A DNA stretch of 64,000 nucleotides from Mimachlamys varia. Its lineage: Eukaryota > Mollusca > Bivalvia > Pectinida > Pectinidae. The notes beneath the pieces are model-generated. The model made no database searches. It saw only the letters and a list, made by a program, of their open reading frames with translations, and was not told where the DNA came from. Positions within the stretch are counted from its first letter, which is position 1. The number at the start of each line of letters is the position of its first letter. Shown here in pieces: positions 23,301 to 35,138 of the stretch. The position numbers and the translations under genes are program-made. The stretch is from the NCBI GenBank assembly GCA_947623455.1, contig OX392527.1:13326001-13390000 (forward strand), read 5' to 3'.

Positions 23301-24996
23301 CGTGGATTTTACCTGGATTTACATGTTGGGTCTCGTTAACGAAAAGGAAGATATAAACCCTTACGGAATAACTAGTCGTATTTTCAACCCTTCCGGAATA
23401 AGTAGTCGTTTGTCAACCCTTCCGGAATAACTAGTCGTATTGTCAACCCTTCATGAATAACTAGTCGTATTGTCAACCCTTCATGAACAACTAGTCGTAT
23501 TTTCAACCTTTACGGAATAACTAATCGTATTGTCAACCTTTACGGAATATCTAGTCGTATTGTCAACCTTTACGGAATAACAAATCGTATTGTCAACCTT
23601 TACGGAATATCTAGTCGTATTGTCAACCTTCCGGAATAACTAGTCGTATTGTCAACCCTTCCGGAATAACTAGTCGTATTGTCAACCCTTCCGGAATAAC
23701 TAGTCGTATTGTCAACCCTTCCGGAATAACTAGTCGTATTGTCAACCCTTCCGGAATAGCTAGTCGTATTGTCAACCCTTCCGGAATAACTAGTCGTATT
23801 GTCAACCCTTCCGGAATAACTAGTCGTATTGTCAACCATTCCGGAATAACTAGTCGTATTGTCAACCATTCCGGAATAACTAGTCGTATTGTCAACCCTT
23901 CCGGAATAACTAGTCGTATTGTCAACCCTTCCGGAATAGCTAGTCGTATTGTCAACCCTTCCGGAATAACTAGTCGTATTGTCAACCCTTCCGGAATAAC
24001 TAGTCGTATTGTCAACCCTTCCGGAATAACTAGTCGTATTGTCAACCCTTCCGGAATAACTAGTCGTATTGTCAACCCTTCCGGAATAACTAGTCGTATT
24101 GTCAACCCTTCCGGAATAACTAGTCGTATTGTCAACCATTCCGGAATAACTAGTCGTATTGTCAACCCTTCCGGAATAACTAGTCGTATTGTCAACCATT
24201 CCGGAATAACTAGTCGTATTGTCAACCATTCCGGAATAAGTAGTCGTATTGTCAACCCTTCCGAAATAACTAGTCGTATCGTCAACCCTTCCGGAATAGC
24301 TAGTCGTATTGTCAACCCTTCCGGAATAACTAGTCGTATTGTCAACCCTTCCGGAATAGCAAGTCGTATTGTCAACCCTTCCGGAATAAGTAGTCGTATT
24401 GTCAACCCTTCCGGAATAGCAAGTCGTATTGTCAACCCTTCCGGAATAGCAAGTCGTATTGTCAACCCTTCCGGAATAGCAAGTCGTATTGTCAACCCTT
24501 CCGGAATAGCAAGTCGTATTGTCAACCCTTCCGGAATAGCAAGTCGTATTGTCAACCCTTCCGGAATAAGTAGTCGTATTGTCAACCCTTCCGGAATAGC
24601 AAGTCGTATTGTCAACCCTTCCGGAATAGCAAGTCGTATTGTCAACCCTTCCGGAATAAGTAGTCGTATTGTCAACCCTTCCGGAAAAGCAAGTCGTATT
24701 GTCAACCCTTCCGGAATAGCAAGTCGTATTGTCAACCCTTCCGGAATAGCAAGTCGTATTGTCAACCCTTCCGGAATAACTAGTCGTATTGTCAACCCTT
24801 CCGGAATAACTAGTCGTATTGTCAACCCTTCCGGAATAACTAGTCGTATTGCCATTGTGATTTGTCAAGGGTATTCCTGTAAATATTTCCCTGTTCACAT
24901 CAGCCATACTTTAATCGATTGAATATAACCGCCATTACCAATGCTAAAAAGCAAATTAGTTAAAAAAAAACCAAATAATTCTAGGTAAAATCCACG
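23301..24996. mobile_element. Array-bearing unit bracketed by 14-bp inverted repeats
   Basis: CGTGGATTTTACCT at 23301-23314 is the exact reverse complement of 24983-24996. Between them lies the 30-bp array. This could be a non-autonomous element with an internal satellite, or chance. Confidence 0.4.
23352..24852. repeat. 30-bp minisatellite, about 50 copies
   Basis: Unit TTCCGGAATAACTAGTCGTA + TTGTCAACCC. From about 23641 to 24850 the period is exactly 30 with no indel, only base substitutions. Each unit contains the palindrome TTCCGGAA and often ACTAGT. ORFs of 435 and 410 aa on the minus strand are artefacts of a stop-free unit whose length is a multiple of three. Confidence 0.95.
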
Positions 24997-25402
24997 CTAT
25001 ACAGTCGATGTAGAAATCACGCATTCGAACGTCGCCTCATTCAATTTTAATACGATCGCCTGCTTTCCCCGGGGAGTAAATAACGCTGAAAATAATTATC
25101 ATGCGAATCGGTAACTATACAGAAAGGAAATGCAGTTTCACCTGTAATAAAAAGCACATATCGAGTTAAGTACATATGCTTAATGCTTATTTGATTTGTG
25201 CTCGTGTTTGTTAGGCACTTATGTTTCCAAATGATTTCGAAGTTAGTGGTTAATTCTTGTTTTTTCCGTTTGCCAAAATAATCTCGTACACGTAAAATCA
25301 CCCTCAACACGGCCTTTTTTATTCGACAATGATACATAAATATAATCATAAGTTCAACTACTACATGTGAATACTTTTTCAAAAAGAAAAAAGAAATAAA
25401 AT

Positions 25403-25630
25403 AGAGAATACCAAAGCGTCAACAAAACCATAATCCGAACTCAAAATCGAATAAACTAGAAGCAAAATATTGAAGAAATATTTAGGTGGAGACTCTCGTA
25501 AAGGTACAAGAGAATAAGACCAGGTGTTCCAGAAGGGTAAGCGTTTTCTGCTTCATCGACGACACCCACCATGTAAATCTTGGTCACATCCAAGTAAACA
25601 TCAAGTCCTCAAACTGAGAACCGAGGTAAC
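25403..25630 (+). repeat. Dispersed module, copy 3
   Basis: Good copy: AGAGAATACCAAAGCGTCAA, AGACCAGGTGTTCCAGAAGG, GCGTTTTCTGCTTCATCGAC, ending about 35 bp before the 632-bp direct repeat. Confidence 0.78.
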
Positions 25631-25664
25631 ATTGATATAGAGGGTTTAATGTAAAATTTTGAAA

Positions 25665-26296
25665 GTTTTTCCAATGTTGAATTTTTGGTTGTATGTTTTT
25701 TTTTTGGAGATGTGTTCATAACAACAAGTGCGATGTTGACGTGTCAAATGTAATGTTTATATTGCATGACGACTGTTTGTTTTTAAAACCAATCAAACTA
25801 AGTGATGTAACCGTTTCTAACTACTCACACTTGATAAAAGTTCAAGCTGATGAAAAACCCTTTTTGATGGTTTCTCTGTATGATGTTTGTTTGTTTAAAA
25901 TGTCAATGTGCGCAATTAGATAACGTAAAAAAGCATGATTCGCTTCATAAAATTTACACATTTGCGTATATCCGTTAGAAACTGATGTTGATCACGACAT
26001 CCATTGAATATTGTTAGCCTTCTAAAATACCAAATGGTCATCTTAAATGTTGACTAAAGATTCAACTATATAATTATTGAAAGATCTTAATTAAACATCA
26101 AATTCAAATATGATATTAATTTGGAGATATATAGAGCGAAGTGAACATTTGTAATACTATTGTGTAACCAATGCATGCTCTCTACCTATTAGTTGTTATG
26201 TAAGAGAGAAAACTGACATCGATGACCTATTTATATGCAATAGCTTTAGAAAATACATTATTTTGTAGCATTTAGTTTTCTAAAAAGGGTTTGTAT
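25665..26296. repeat. Direct repeat, copy 1 (632 bp)
   Basis: Near-identical to 28239-28857, in the same orientation. The only clear difference is a 13-base segment (ATTAGATAACGTA) present here and missing there. Copies meet the LINE insert precisely on either side. Confidence 0.92.
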
Positions 26297-28238
26297 TCAT
26301 TCATATCTTTATTCCTCCATAAAATTGAAGAGTTACATATTGGTAATGAACAATAAGTGAGTAAGAAATTAACTAAGTGCACAAACGATATCCATGTGAC
26401 ATAATACCATAAATAGAAAAACAGCTATTGACAAATAAATGTGCTGAAGATAAAGTTCATCAGAGAAAAGGGTAGTAACAAAAAGAAAAATGGAAAAGAT
26501 GAATCAAACGTTCTACATTACAAAACACTATCTTTGACAGCATAAATTTTATACTCAGGAATACAAACAAATTATTGAAATGTTAACTCTGACACTTTGA
26601 CAATGAACGAAAAGCAATTCAATTTAAATGACATTAGGTCTTTTTCGTCAGTAAACATCTGTTGAAGTTCAAGAGGAACAGTCCCTAGCAAAGTAGTAAT
26701 AAAATCTTCACGTTCTAAATTGTCAACATATACATAAACAGCGACTGGACAGTCATTCACCATTTTTGTAAATAAAACATCCCGTAAATCTACAATTTCG
26801 GGATGGCGACAATCAATGCAACAGTGTGCTAAAGCATTTTCAGCATAACAATTACATTTTAAACATAAAAGTTCACAGTCCGGACTAATTGTCCATAACC
26901 TTGCAACTTTTTGGCAAATTAAGCTAACTCGAATATTACAAAACTTCCATAAGAAGTAAAGTGGCGAGGGAACTAGAGAAGTGTGAAGAATTTTGAAACG
27001 ACTAAAACAACCGGAGGTACTCAAGCGATTTTTCCAATTATCCTCCTCCTTACTCAAAATTGATTGTTTAACAATTTGTTTCCACTGAGCCTTCTTTGGG
27101 AATATACCCGAGTTGATAAATTCATACAAATAATCTTGTAGATCATACTTATGTACAACAAACCATATATTTGGAATTACACCATCGGTACTCTTGTAAA
27201 TGTGATATGACTTATGGAATAAACGCATTAGAAATAGTTGCTTAATGGCACAATATGGCATAAGATAGCATAATGACCCTAAAAAATTAAGTTTACATTG
27301 GTCTACTCTAGCTGAAAGAGATGTTAAACCCAGCATTCCTAAACAGATGTCAGATCTAGTACGTAAAGGAAAACATTGAATTAGTTTTACACATAGATTT
27401 TGGATCTTTTCTAAACGACTCCAATCCGAACTGGAGAGAAGAAACCACAGTTCACAACTGTATAGACCACGTGGTAAAATGATGGATCTATACAGCCTTA
27501 AACCAATTAAAGGGTTGATATTTTCTCCTATCAAACTTGACCCGAGAAAACCAAAGCATGAACTTCTAAACTTATGAACAACATCGTCTACATTTGGACG
27601 ACCTAGTTTATATTTGTCAAGATAGACACCAACATGTATTGTACTTTCTAGTTCATTAACCTCTTTCGAACCAAGTAACCATTTGCGCTTAGATCTGGAA
27701 AACATTGTTTTCGATTCATTAAACACAATTATGCATGTTTTGGAAGCATTATAAGTAAACCTCCATTTACAACTGTACATGAAACACATATTCATTAATT
27801 TATCTAGACTACATTTGTTATACGCCAATAAAACCATATCATCTGCCTGTGTAGGGCAAGTGACATTGATATTTTCAACAAAAAATGCAGCATTAGAGTT
27901 ACATAAACTTTCTAACAATTCATTTATGTACAAAGTATACATCCATGGAGATACAATACTCCCTTGTCTCGTTCCCTGTTCGATTGCGAACCATTTGGAT
28001 TGGAAGCCCTGATATAAAACACAGCTCTGCATATTTGTAAACATTGTTGCTAACATTTTTATATATTTAATAGAAAACCCCATTTTATACATTTTGAAGT
28101 AAAGACCGTTGTGCCAAACGCAGTCGAACGCTTTAGTAGTATCTAAAAAACAAGTGTAAAGCTTATTATCGCTATCTTTGGCAAAAATACTAGCTTCATG
28201 CAACAAGAAGGAAGTCATGATACTGCTAACTTGTTTTT
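26297..28238 (-). mobile_element. 5'-truncated LINE with intact partial reverse transcriptase
   Basis: The open frame runs from 28293 (inside the flanking repeat) to 26572; the LINE part begins near SIMTSFLLHEASIFAKDS. Motifs: LDTTKAFDCVWHNGLYFKM, QGTRQGSIVSPWMYTLYIN, the active site TQADDMVLL, and a C-terminal Cys cluster CLKCNCYAENALAHCCIDC. No endonuclease. The 3' end carries AATAAAGATATGAATGA directly against the flanking repeat. Lack of stops over about 550 codons implies a recent insertion, but the protein is too short to be a complete LINE ORF2. Confidence 0.88.
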
Positions 28239-28857
28239 GTTTTTCCAATGTTGAATTTTTGGTTGTATGTTTTTTTTTTGGAGATGTGTTCATAACAACA
28301 AGTGCGATGTTGACGTGTCAAATGTAATGTTTATATTGCATGACGACTGTTTGTTTTTAAAACCAATCAAACTAAGTGATGTAACCGTTTCTAACTACTC
28401 ACACTTGATAAAAGTTCAAGCTGATGAAAAACCCTTTTTGATGGTTTCTCTGTATGATGTTTGTTTGTTTAAAATGTCAATGTGCGCAAAAAAGCATGAT
28501 TCGCTTCATAAAATTTACACATTTGCGTATATCCGTTAGAAACTGATGTTGATCACGACATCCATTGAATATTGTTAGCCTTCTAAAATACCAAATGGTC
28601 ATCTTAAATGTTGACTAAAGATTCAACTATATAATTATTGAAAGATCTTAATTAAACATCAAATTCAAATATGATATTAATTTGGAGATATATAGAGCGA
28701 AGTGAACATTTGTAATACTATTGTGTAACCAATGCATGCTCTCTACCTATTAGTTGTTATGTAAGAGAGAAAACTGACATCGATGACCTATTTATATGCA
28801 ATAGCTTTAGAAAATACATTATTTTGTAGCATTTAGTTTTCTAAAAAGGGTTTGTAT
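28239..28857. repeat. Direct repeat, copy 2 (619 bp)
   Basis: Second copy of the sequence at 25665-26296. Together they flank the LINE like a very long target-site duplication. Confidence 0.92.
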
Positions 28858-29690
28858 GTTATACCGTCTGTGACTTTTTTATATAGACATTAATTTAAAC
28901 GAAAAATAATTCTAACATTGCTAAGTATCGTGTAATGTATAGGTTAAATACCAAATAAATAAGAGAATGCTGTAAAGCTACTTAACACTTGATGTCTGTC
29001 TGGCAGTCAAACAACAACACGGGGACGGATCCTATATGTTTGAATTTATTTAGTTATAATCATATGTATTGTTAACTGCATTAATTCTGTCAAGCAGAAT
29101 ATGTTATACAGTCGCAATTCGGAAATAATGTTATCTTCCGACAGAGAGAAGGAACATTGCATAATATACATTAAATGTCCTACAAACATTTAGTCAAAAT
29201 CACAGCAGTTGTTCCAAATATATCTTTTAATGATTTACATTTGGATGGAATACCAGACGTGTTCTAGGTTAAAGCTTCATTTGTAGTACTCCGTAAGGAT
29301 AGTTTCGAGAACATCTTTATTATCATTTGCTTTTTTGTGCTTTTTCATTTTATTGTAAGGTAAATACAAATATTTGTTGGCAAAGTCTTTGCACTACAGT
29401 TTCTAGTCATAGCCAACATAAAGGATTGGTCTGGGACGTCGACTGACGTTCTGACCAAGGGGAAAGCTCATATGGCATCCAAACTTATATTTTCAATTAA
29501 AGCATATCTTATCAAACATCGTTGACAAAAGTTATAAACGATATTGCATGTAGATCATGTAACAAACAATGTTGTTATACCGTTATAAAACAGTTCTTAT
29601 ACAATCTAATAAGCAAACAAACGAACTGTTTAGTCAGCTGGCGAAGGTAACTGTTAAAATCGATTGTTAAAAAGTTTATGTTGGCTCACA
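28858..29690. other. Spacer, nothing recognised
   Basis: No supported gene or array. Confidence 0.5.
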
Positions 29691-29704
29691 GTGACATCAC
29701 ATCG

Positions 29705-29719
29705 TATAAAATGACGTAA
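29705..29719 (+). promoter_or_regulatory. TATA box and CRE-like site before a short ORF
   Basis: TATAAAA directly followed by TGACGTAA, about 50 bp before an ATG in good context at 29758. Confidence 0.4.
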
Positions 29720-29757
29720 CGTTTTACTATTCTACCTTGTCGTTTGGCAAACACAAC

Positions 29758-29832
29758 ATGGCGGATGCAGCTAGCACTAGGTTTGTTGCGACTTCGGAGG
29801 AGGATTCCAGCGTATACTACACGGGAAGTTAA
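29758..29832 (+). pseudogene. Short ORF resembling a Crypton-type (DUF3504) N-terminus
   Basis: AACATGGCGGATGC begins a 24-residue peptide, MADAASTRFVATSEEDSSVY, then YTGS and TAA. From memory, MAD-x-x-x-S/T-R-F-x-x-x-(S/T)-E-E starts are common in Crypton-like DUF3504 proteins of invertebrate genomes. If so this is a truncated copy with its promoter. The call is tentative. Confidence 0.35.
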
Positions 29833-29847
29833 TGGAGTAAAACAAAA

Positions 29848-29905
29848 CAGTTATTGACTTGGGCTTAGGGCATCATCTGTTGCCCTCAACCCCAGTCAAT
29901 AACTG
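29848..29905. repeat. Hairpin of about 25-bp stem
   Basis: CAGTTATTGACTTGGGCTTA and its partner ending CAGTCAATAACTG pair around a short loop (TCATCTGT). Lies just after the short ORF. Confidence 0.7.
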
Positions 29906-31280
29906 TATGATACTTCTCTCTCAGAAGATGGCGTTACTACCGCGTCGTTGTCATCCTCGTGTACTATTGAGTATGTATAATGCGTGCTGTGGAACAGTGA
30001 CGATATTGTTAAACATGTTGAACGAAATTTATGTCATTATCAATGTGTATAGTTTTAATCATATAAATACGAATCCTTAGGGGTTGTGTGACTGTTATTA
30101 GGAGTTTTTTCATACAAAAAAGTCTCCTGTAGATTTGCTGTATTTTTCTTATTTAGTTTATGACCTATCAGCACGCCATATTAGAGGGACAATTGCGCCT
30201 TCTCTAAACACACAATTACACCTTCTCTAAACACATATACACAACCAATCAATGAGTTCAATAACCCTCTGTATAGCAACAAAGAATGCTTTTGTTTTGC
30301 ACAATGAGGCCTACCCGGCAGGTCCCAATCTATCTAATAAACCTTCTCATAAACATTTGTATTTCCTCCGAATATAGTTAAGCTTTTGTAAGAGAAATGG
30401 TAATTGAAAAGGTGAAAGGTTTATGTTTATATATACACAAACTTCAATTTTATTCTATTATGTGAACTATCGAGAAATGCCGACAGACGTGCTGCCATAA
30501 ATCATTGTATTACTGTGTCTTAAGACACTGCGCAGATTGCTCACACAAATTGGCTATCAAACAAAGGCAACACAACCTTTTTATCATTTTTTTTTTCAAC
30601 TTCCGCGTCTGTTCTTTTTATAACAAGATAATATTACCATATATGGTTGGAATACAAGTACTATTTGTTACATAGTCTTTCTTACAAATGTACTCTTTAA
30701 TACTAATTCCGCGTTTTTCAGTTTGAACACATGTGACCGATTCTGTAACGAGCAAAATAAAACAACATTTACTAAATGAAAAAAAACAACACACGATTCG
30801 TTTTCCATTACGAAATTGTTTGAATTAAAGAAACATACTATGTCAATCGGAAGTTCGGGTTGCCAATGGCAATGATTTTGTTACTGTAGAGTTAGGTAAA
30901 GAGTATTCCTATGTATTGAGTTCAATCATGCCATTTACTAATATGTCGTATTAGGCCCATCAATGATTATCTAGTCATATGTATTATCTACTGGATGGCC
31001 TGATCATATCAGGGTTCGTCAGTGTTATCAGGAAAGGACGAATAGCGACATCTCGTGACGCGCCCAAGAACAGTCTTCACGACAAGGTTTAATGTATTAA
31101 ACGATTTTATCTCTGAATGTTCCAAGTGTTTTTCAATTGAAAAGTCATGTTTAAGTCTGAGAGGCTTCCCTTCTTGCCTTATCTTTCCTATTTGAATTGT
31201 CACATAATAACTGTTTGCTCTCTTAGAAATACGTCACTGCGAATTACACCCACTTTCTCTAAAAGTCTTAATATCATCGC
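29906..31280. other. Spacer, nothing recognised
   Basis: Scattered small ORFs without recognisable domains. Confidence 0.5.
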
Positions 31281-31284
31281 TATG

Positions 31285-32485
31285 ACTATATTTATATATT
31301 ATAACTGATGGTGTCATGACAATTATAGATAGTTATGTCTTATAACTGATGGTGCTATGACAATCAGGGATAGTTAGGTCTTATAACTGATGGTGCTATG
31401 ACAATCAGGGATAGTTTGGTCTTATAACTGATTGTGCCGTGACAATCAGGGATAGTTCTGTATTATAACTGATGGTGCTATGACAATTATAGATAGTTAT
31501 GTCTTATTACTGATGGAACTATGACAATCAGGGATAGTTAGGTGTTATAACTGATGGTGCTGTGACAATCAGGGATAGTTAGGTGTTATAACTGATGGTG
31601 CTGTGACAATCATGAATAGTTTGGTCTTATAACTGATGGTGCTGTGACAATCAGGGATAGTTAGGTCTTATAACTGATGGTGCTATGACAATCAGGGATA
31701 GTTAGGTCTTATAACTGATGGTGCTGTGACAATCATGAATAGTTTGGTCTTATAACTGATGGTGCTATTACAACCAGGGATAGTTCTGTATTATAACTGA
31801 TGGTGCTATTACAACCAGGGATAGTTCTGTATTATAACTGATGGTGCTATGACAATTATAGATAGTTATGTCTTATAACTGTTTGTGCTATGACAATTAT
31901 AAATAGTTAGGTCGTATAACTGATGGTGCTATGCCAATCAGGGATAGTTAGGTGTTATAACTGATGGTGCTGTGACAACCATGAATAGTTTGGTATTATA
32001 ACTGATAGTGACATGATAATCAGGAATAGTTCTGTATTATAACTGATGGTGCTATGACAATTATAGATGGTTATGTCTTATAACTGATGGTGCTATGGCA
32101 ATTATAGATAGTTTGGTCGTATAACTGATGGTGCTATGACAATCAGGGATAGTTAGATATTATAACTGATGGTGCTATGCCAACCAGGGATAGTTTGGCA
32201 TTATAACTGATGGTGCTGTGACAAATATAGATAGTTAGGTATTATAACTGATGGTGCTATGACAATCAGGGACAGTTAAGTAATATAACTGATGGTGCTA
32301 TGACAATTATAGATAGTTAGGTCGTATAACTGATGGTACTATGACAATCAGGGATAGTTAGGTCTTATTACTGATGGTGCTATGACAATCAGGGATAGTA
32401 AGGTCTTATAACTGACGATGTCAGGGCAAATACAGATAGTTAGGTCTTATCAACTGATGATGTCATGATAATTAGGGAAATCTTT
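31285..32485. repeat. 41-bp minisatellite, about 29 copies
   Basis: Unit TTATAACTGATGGTGCTATG + ACAATCAGGGATAGTTAGGTC, with recurring variants ACAATTATAGATAG and ACAACCAGGGATAG. Confidence 0.92.
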
Positions 32486-34185
32486 ACATGTTAACATTAA
32501 AATCCTCTGTTAGGCATGCGAGGAATACCTCTTGTAAGATCTTGTACATTTGGGTACTGACCTTTGATATCAGGATGGTTAGTCTTCGCTATGAAGTGAC
32601 TTGGCGACCAAGTAGAAGGCACAAGTTGGTACATAGATAACACTGTTTCTGTGCCATTAGAAAATAAAGACACGGAATAAAAATGACAGGTGAAAGGTTT
32701 AGCGTGATACACGAGAACACGATTCTACCAGTAATGGCAATAGGGTGTTAGAGAAATTTATCTCGGTACAATAATACATTCTTTATGTGTACGGTTGTAA
32801 TAAACATGATACTTAAAACCATGGACAGCCTACACACATAGAGTAATAGAGTATTTGATATATTATAATTAAGTGATGGTCATTTTTCGTAAAAAACATC
32901 TAAACTAGGTACAGTCATAGAGAAGTAATGTTTGGTCTACATAGATATTCTGTTATATTGATAGAAAGCAATGGTTTGATATAAAATTTAAAAAAAACGA
33001 AACTGGGTCCCTATTGGACAGCCATAAATTGTGATTGGAACAGATTGCTACGTTATGTAGAGGGATCGAAGTTTTTGTTATGTACATCCATATTTTTAAG
33101 CTATTTGTTGAAAATAAAAATATATATATTATGGTAACCTGGTGTAAATCTGAGGCAAAAATTGTATTTATTGGCATCGAGTGATTTATATATATATATT
33201 AAGTGAACTCAGTCATGGAAACATAGAGTGCGTATAGTCATAAAACCTCAATGATATCCAAACTTATCACTATTGATCCCGACCCTGGCTTAAAATGTAT
33301 CAGCTATGATATCTTAATTACAATATTACGATGAGGAAAAACTTGTTTTCTGGCAATTCAAACATCTCTTTCGATATATAACCAAAAGTGTGTGTAATGT
33401 TGTTTATGTTTGGCATGACGCTGTAGTTATCGGATACCGTATGTCAGTAATTACTGACGGGCTTTCTGAAAAAAGTAATTTCCTACATCAAGACATAATT
33501 CCGGAAATATAAAGTTGATTATTGCTTTCTTGGGAAAAACTTGCAGACATGCAATTTTAGCTTTAGATAGGAGATTGACATCAATGAGGATACATTGCTT
33601 TCAATAGGACTGCCTAGCTGTGAAACGACTTCTCTAAACCAGACATCAAACCAAACCGGAAGATGAAGAGCTCAACCCAGTGTAATTATTACAATGTATG
33701 CTCCACTGATCCTATTTGTGAAACAAAGAAACAGAGAAAGTCTTATCATAAAATACTCTTAATACCTTCTCCTTTAAACTGGCCCACTAATTATGCAGCT
33801 GCCGAAACAAAACTTTTAGAGTGAAATTACTTTAGAATCAACCGGAAAATTACATACTGTTTAAAAACGTTGGTTATTGGATAATGAAGACTAATTATAA
33901 TGCTCGTGATACGTTGGAGATTGAGAGCAGAAAAAAACGAAACCAGGCCCACCTTATGTTACTGAAACATTGACGTCTACTTACGTTAATCGAAGACAGC
34001 TTTTGACAGGTGTATAATAAAGGGACTTTACTGACGAAATATGACATATCAAGCTCATTTTTCTGCAGACACTATAATACAAAAATACAGTTTAGGAAAT
34101 GTAAAGGAATATCACTGAATAGAACAATACAAATGTAGGGAGACAAAATAAATAAGCTAATTATCAGAAGCGATACATCAGTGGT
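32486..34185. other. Spacer, nothing recognised
   Basis: No supported gene, RNA gene or array in 1.7 kb downstream of the 41-bp array. Confidence 0.5.
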
Positions 34186-34195
34186 CTGTTCATAC

Positions 34196-34402
34196 ATTAC
34201 GTCCTGATAATAACGATTGCCTTATAAGGTCGAACCGGGTTTTAGTTGTGGAAGAAAGCCGGACTACCCGAAGGAACCATTGACCAGCTAGTATCTTGTG
34301 ACTACCCCCATGGATTCCTTGAACTTTAGCACCATTGCTTGACGGAAAGTGATCATAGACGGTATGATGCTTTAACCAATAGGCCACCACTGCCTCCAGA
34401 TA
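34196..34402 (-). mobile_element. tRNA-derived SINE, minus strand
   Basis: Minus strand reads GGCAGTGGTGGCCTATTGGT (A box-like), a degraded B box (AAAGTTCAAGGAATCC), then a body with GGTAGTCCGGCTTTCTTCCA. It lies downstream of iGluR B's polyadenylation signal. Confidence 0.6.
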
Positions 34403-34764
34403 TGACACAAGGCTAAATGAGCGTGTACTACTGTTAACAAATAGGAACGGTGAAGAGGACTACTGCAAATGGTATTAAAAGTTTTATACTCTTTATAATT
34501 TTATCGTTGCACAAAACAAAACTAAAAAACAAATAATGCGTAATGATATGGGACCTTATATCACCAACATTGATGGTATTAGCAGTCATGATATACGTTT
34601 TAGAAAATATCAGAAAATAAGTTGATATTTTCTGATATTTCAGTGGTAAAAATGTCATAAAAGAAAATTAACATATTTGTTACTAGATAAGTGATGTTTT
34701 TAATACAAATCACACTACAATTGGTTAAGTCATACAATGAGGATAACACAGATAGTATGAATAT

Positions 34765-34770
34765 TTTATT
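34765..34770 (-). terminator. Polyadenylation signal of iGluR B
   Basis: AATAAA on the minus strand about 65 nt after the TGA at 34835. Confidence 0.65.
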
Positions 34771-34834
34771 ACATATTTGTATATAACAGACAAACGTCAT
34801 TTAGACCATGACAGAGTACACACGTGTTTTGCAT

Positions 34835-35138
34835 TCAGTCAAATTCGAATCCATTGTTGACAGTTCCATTTCCTATACCGTTAGGTATATGACTGCTCTC
34901 AACTTTTGACATCTTTTTCTGGTTCACGTACGCTCGCCTCTTAAGGCATATCTCGAACAAGAGACACACGAATGACAGAGCTGCGATACAAATATAGACA
35001 AGGAAAGGCCCGGCCAGACTGTCTATACCCAGGGCTGTAGCAGAACTGGTACGGCCGGAGACAGAGCACTGGTCCGAACGAGGCCACCATTTTTGTCTCC
35101 ATTTCTCTATCAGCCCCGCCTCCTGCATACGCATGATG
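34835..35138 (-). CDS. iGluR B exon 13: end of S2, M4, tail and stop
   Basis: 304 nt, residues 742-842 plus [18 protein letters not shown] is followed by M4 ([20 protein letters not shown]) and a basic then Asn/Gly-rich tail ending NGFEFD. Acceptor TTACTTGCAG. Confidence 0.94.

Noticed and set aside
23600..24907. ORFs of 435 and 410 aa (SGRVDNTTSY repeats)
   Set aside because: Artefact of a 30-bp stop-free unit; two frames are equally open.
25665..28857. LTR retrotransposon
   Set aside because: The direct repeats look like LTRs, but the enzyme is a LINE-type reverse transcriptase with no gag, protease, RNase H-integrase block or primer-binding site seen.
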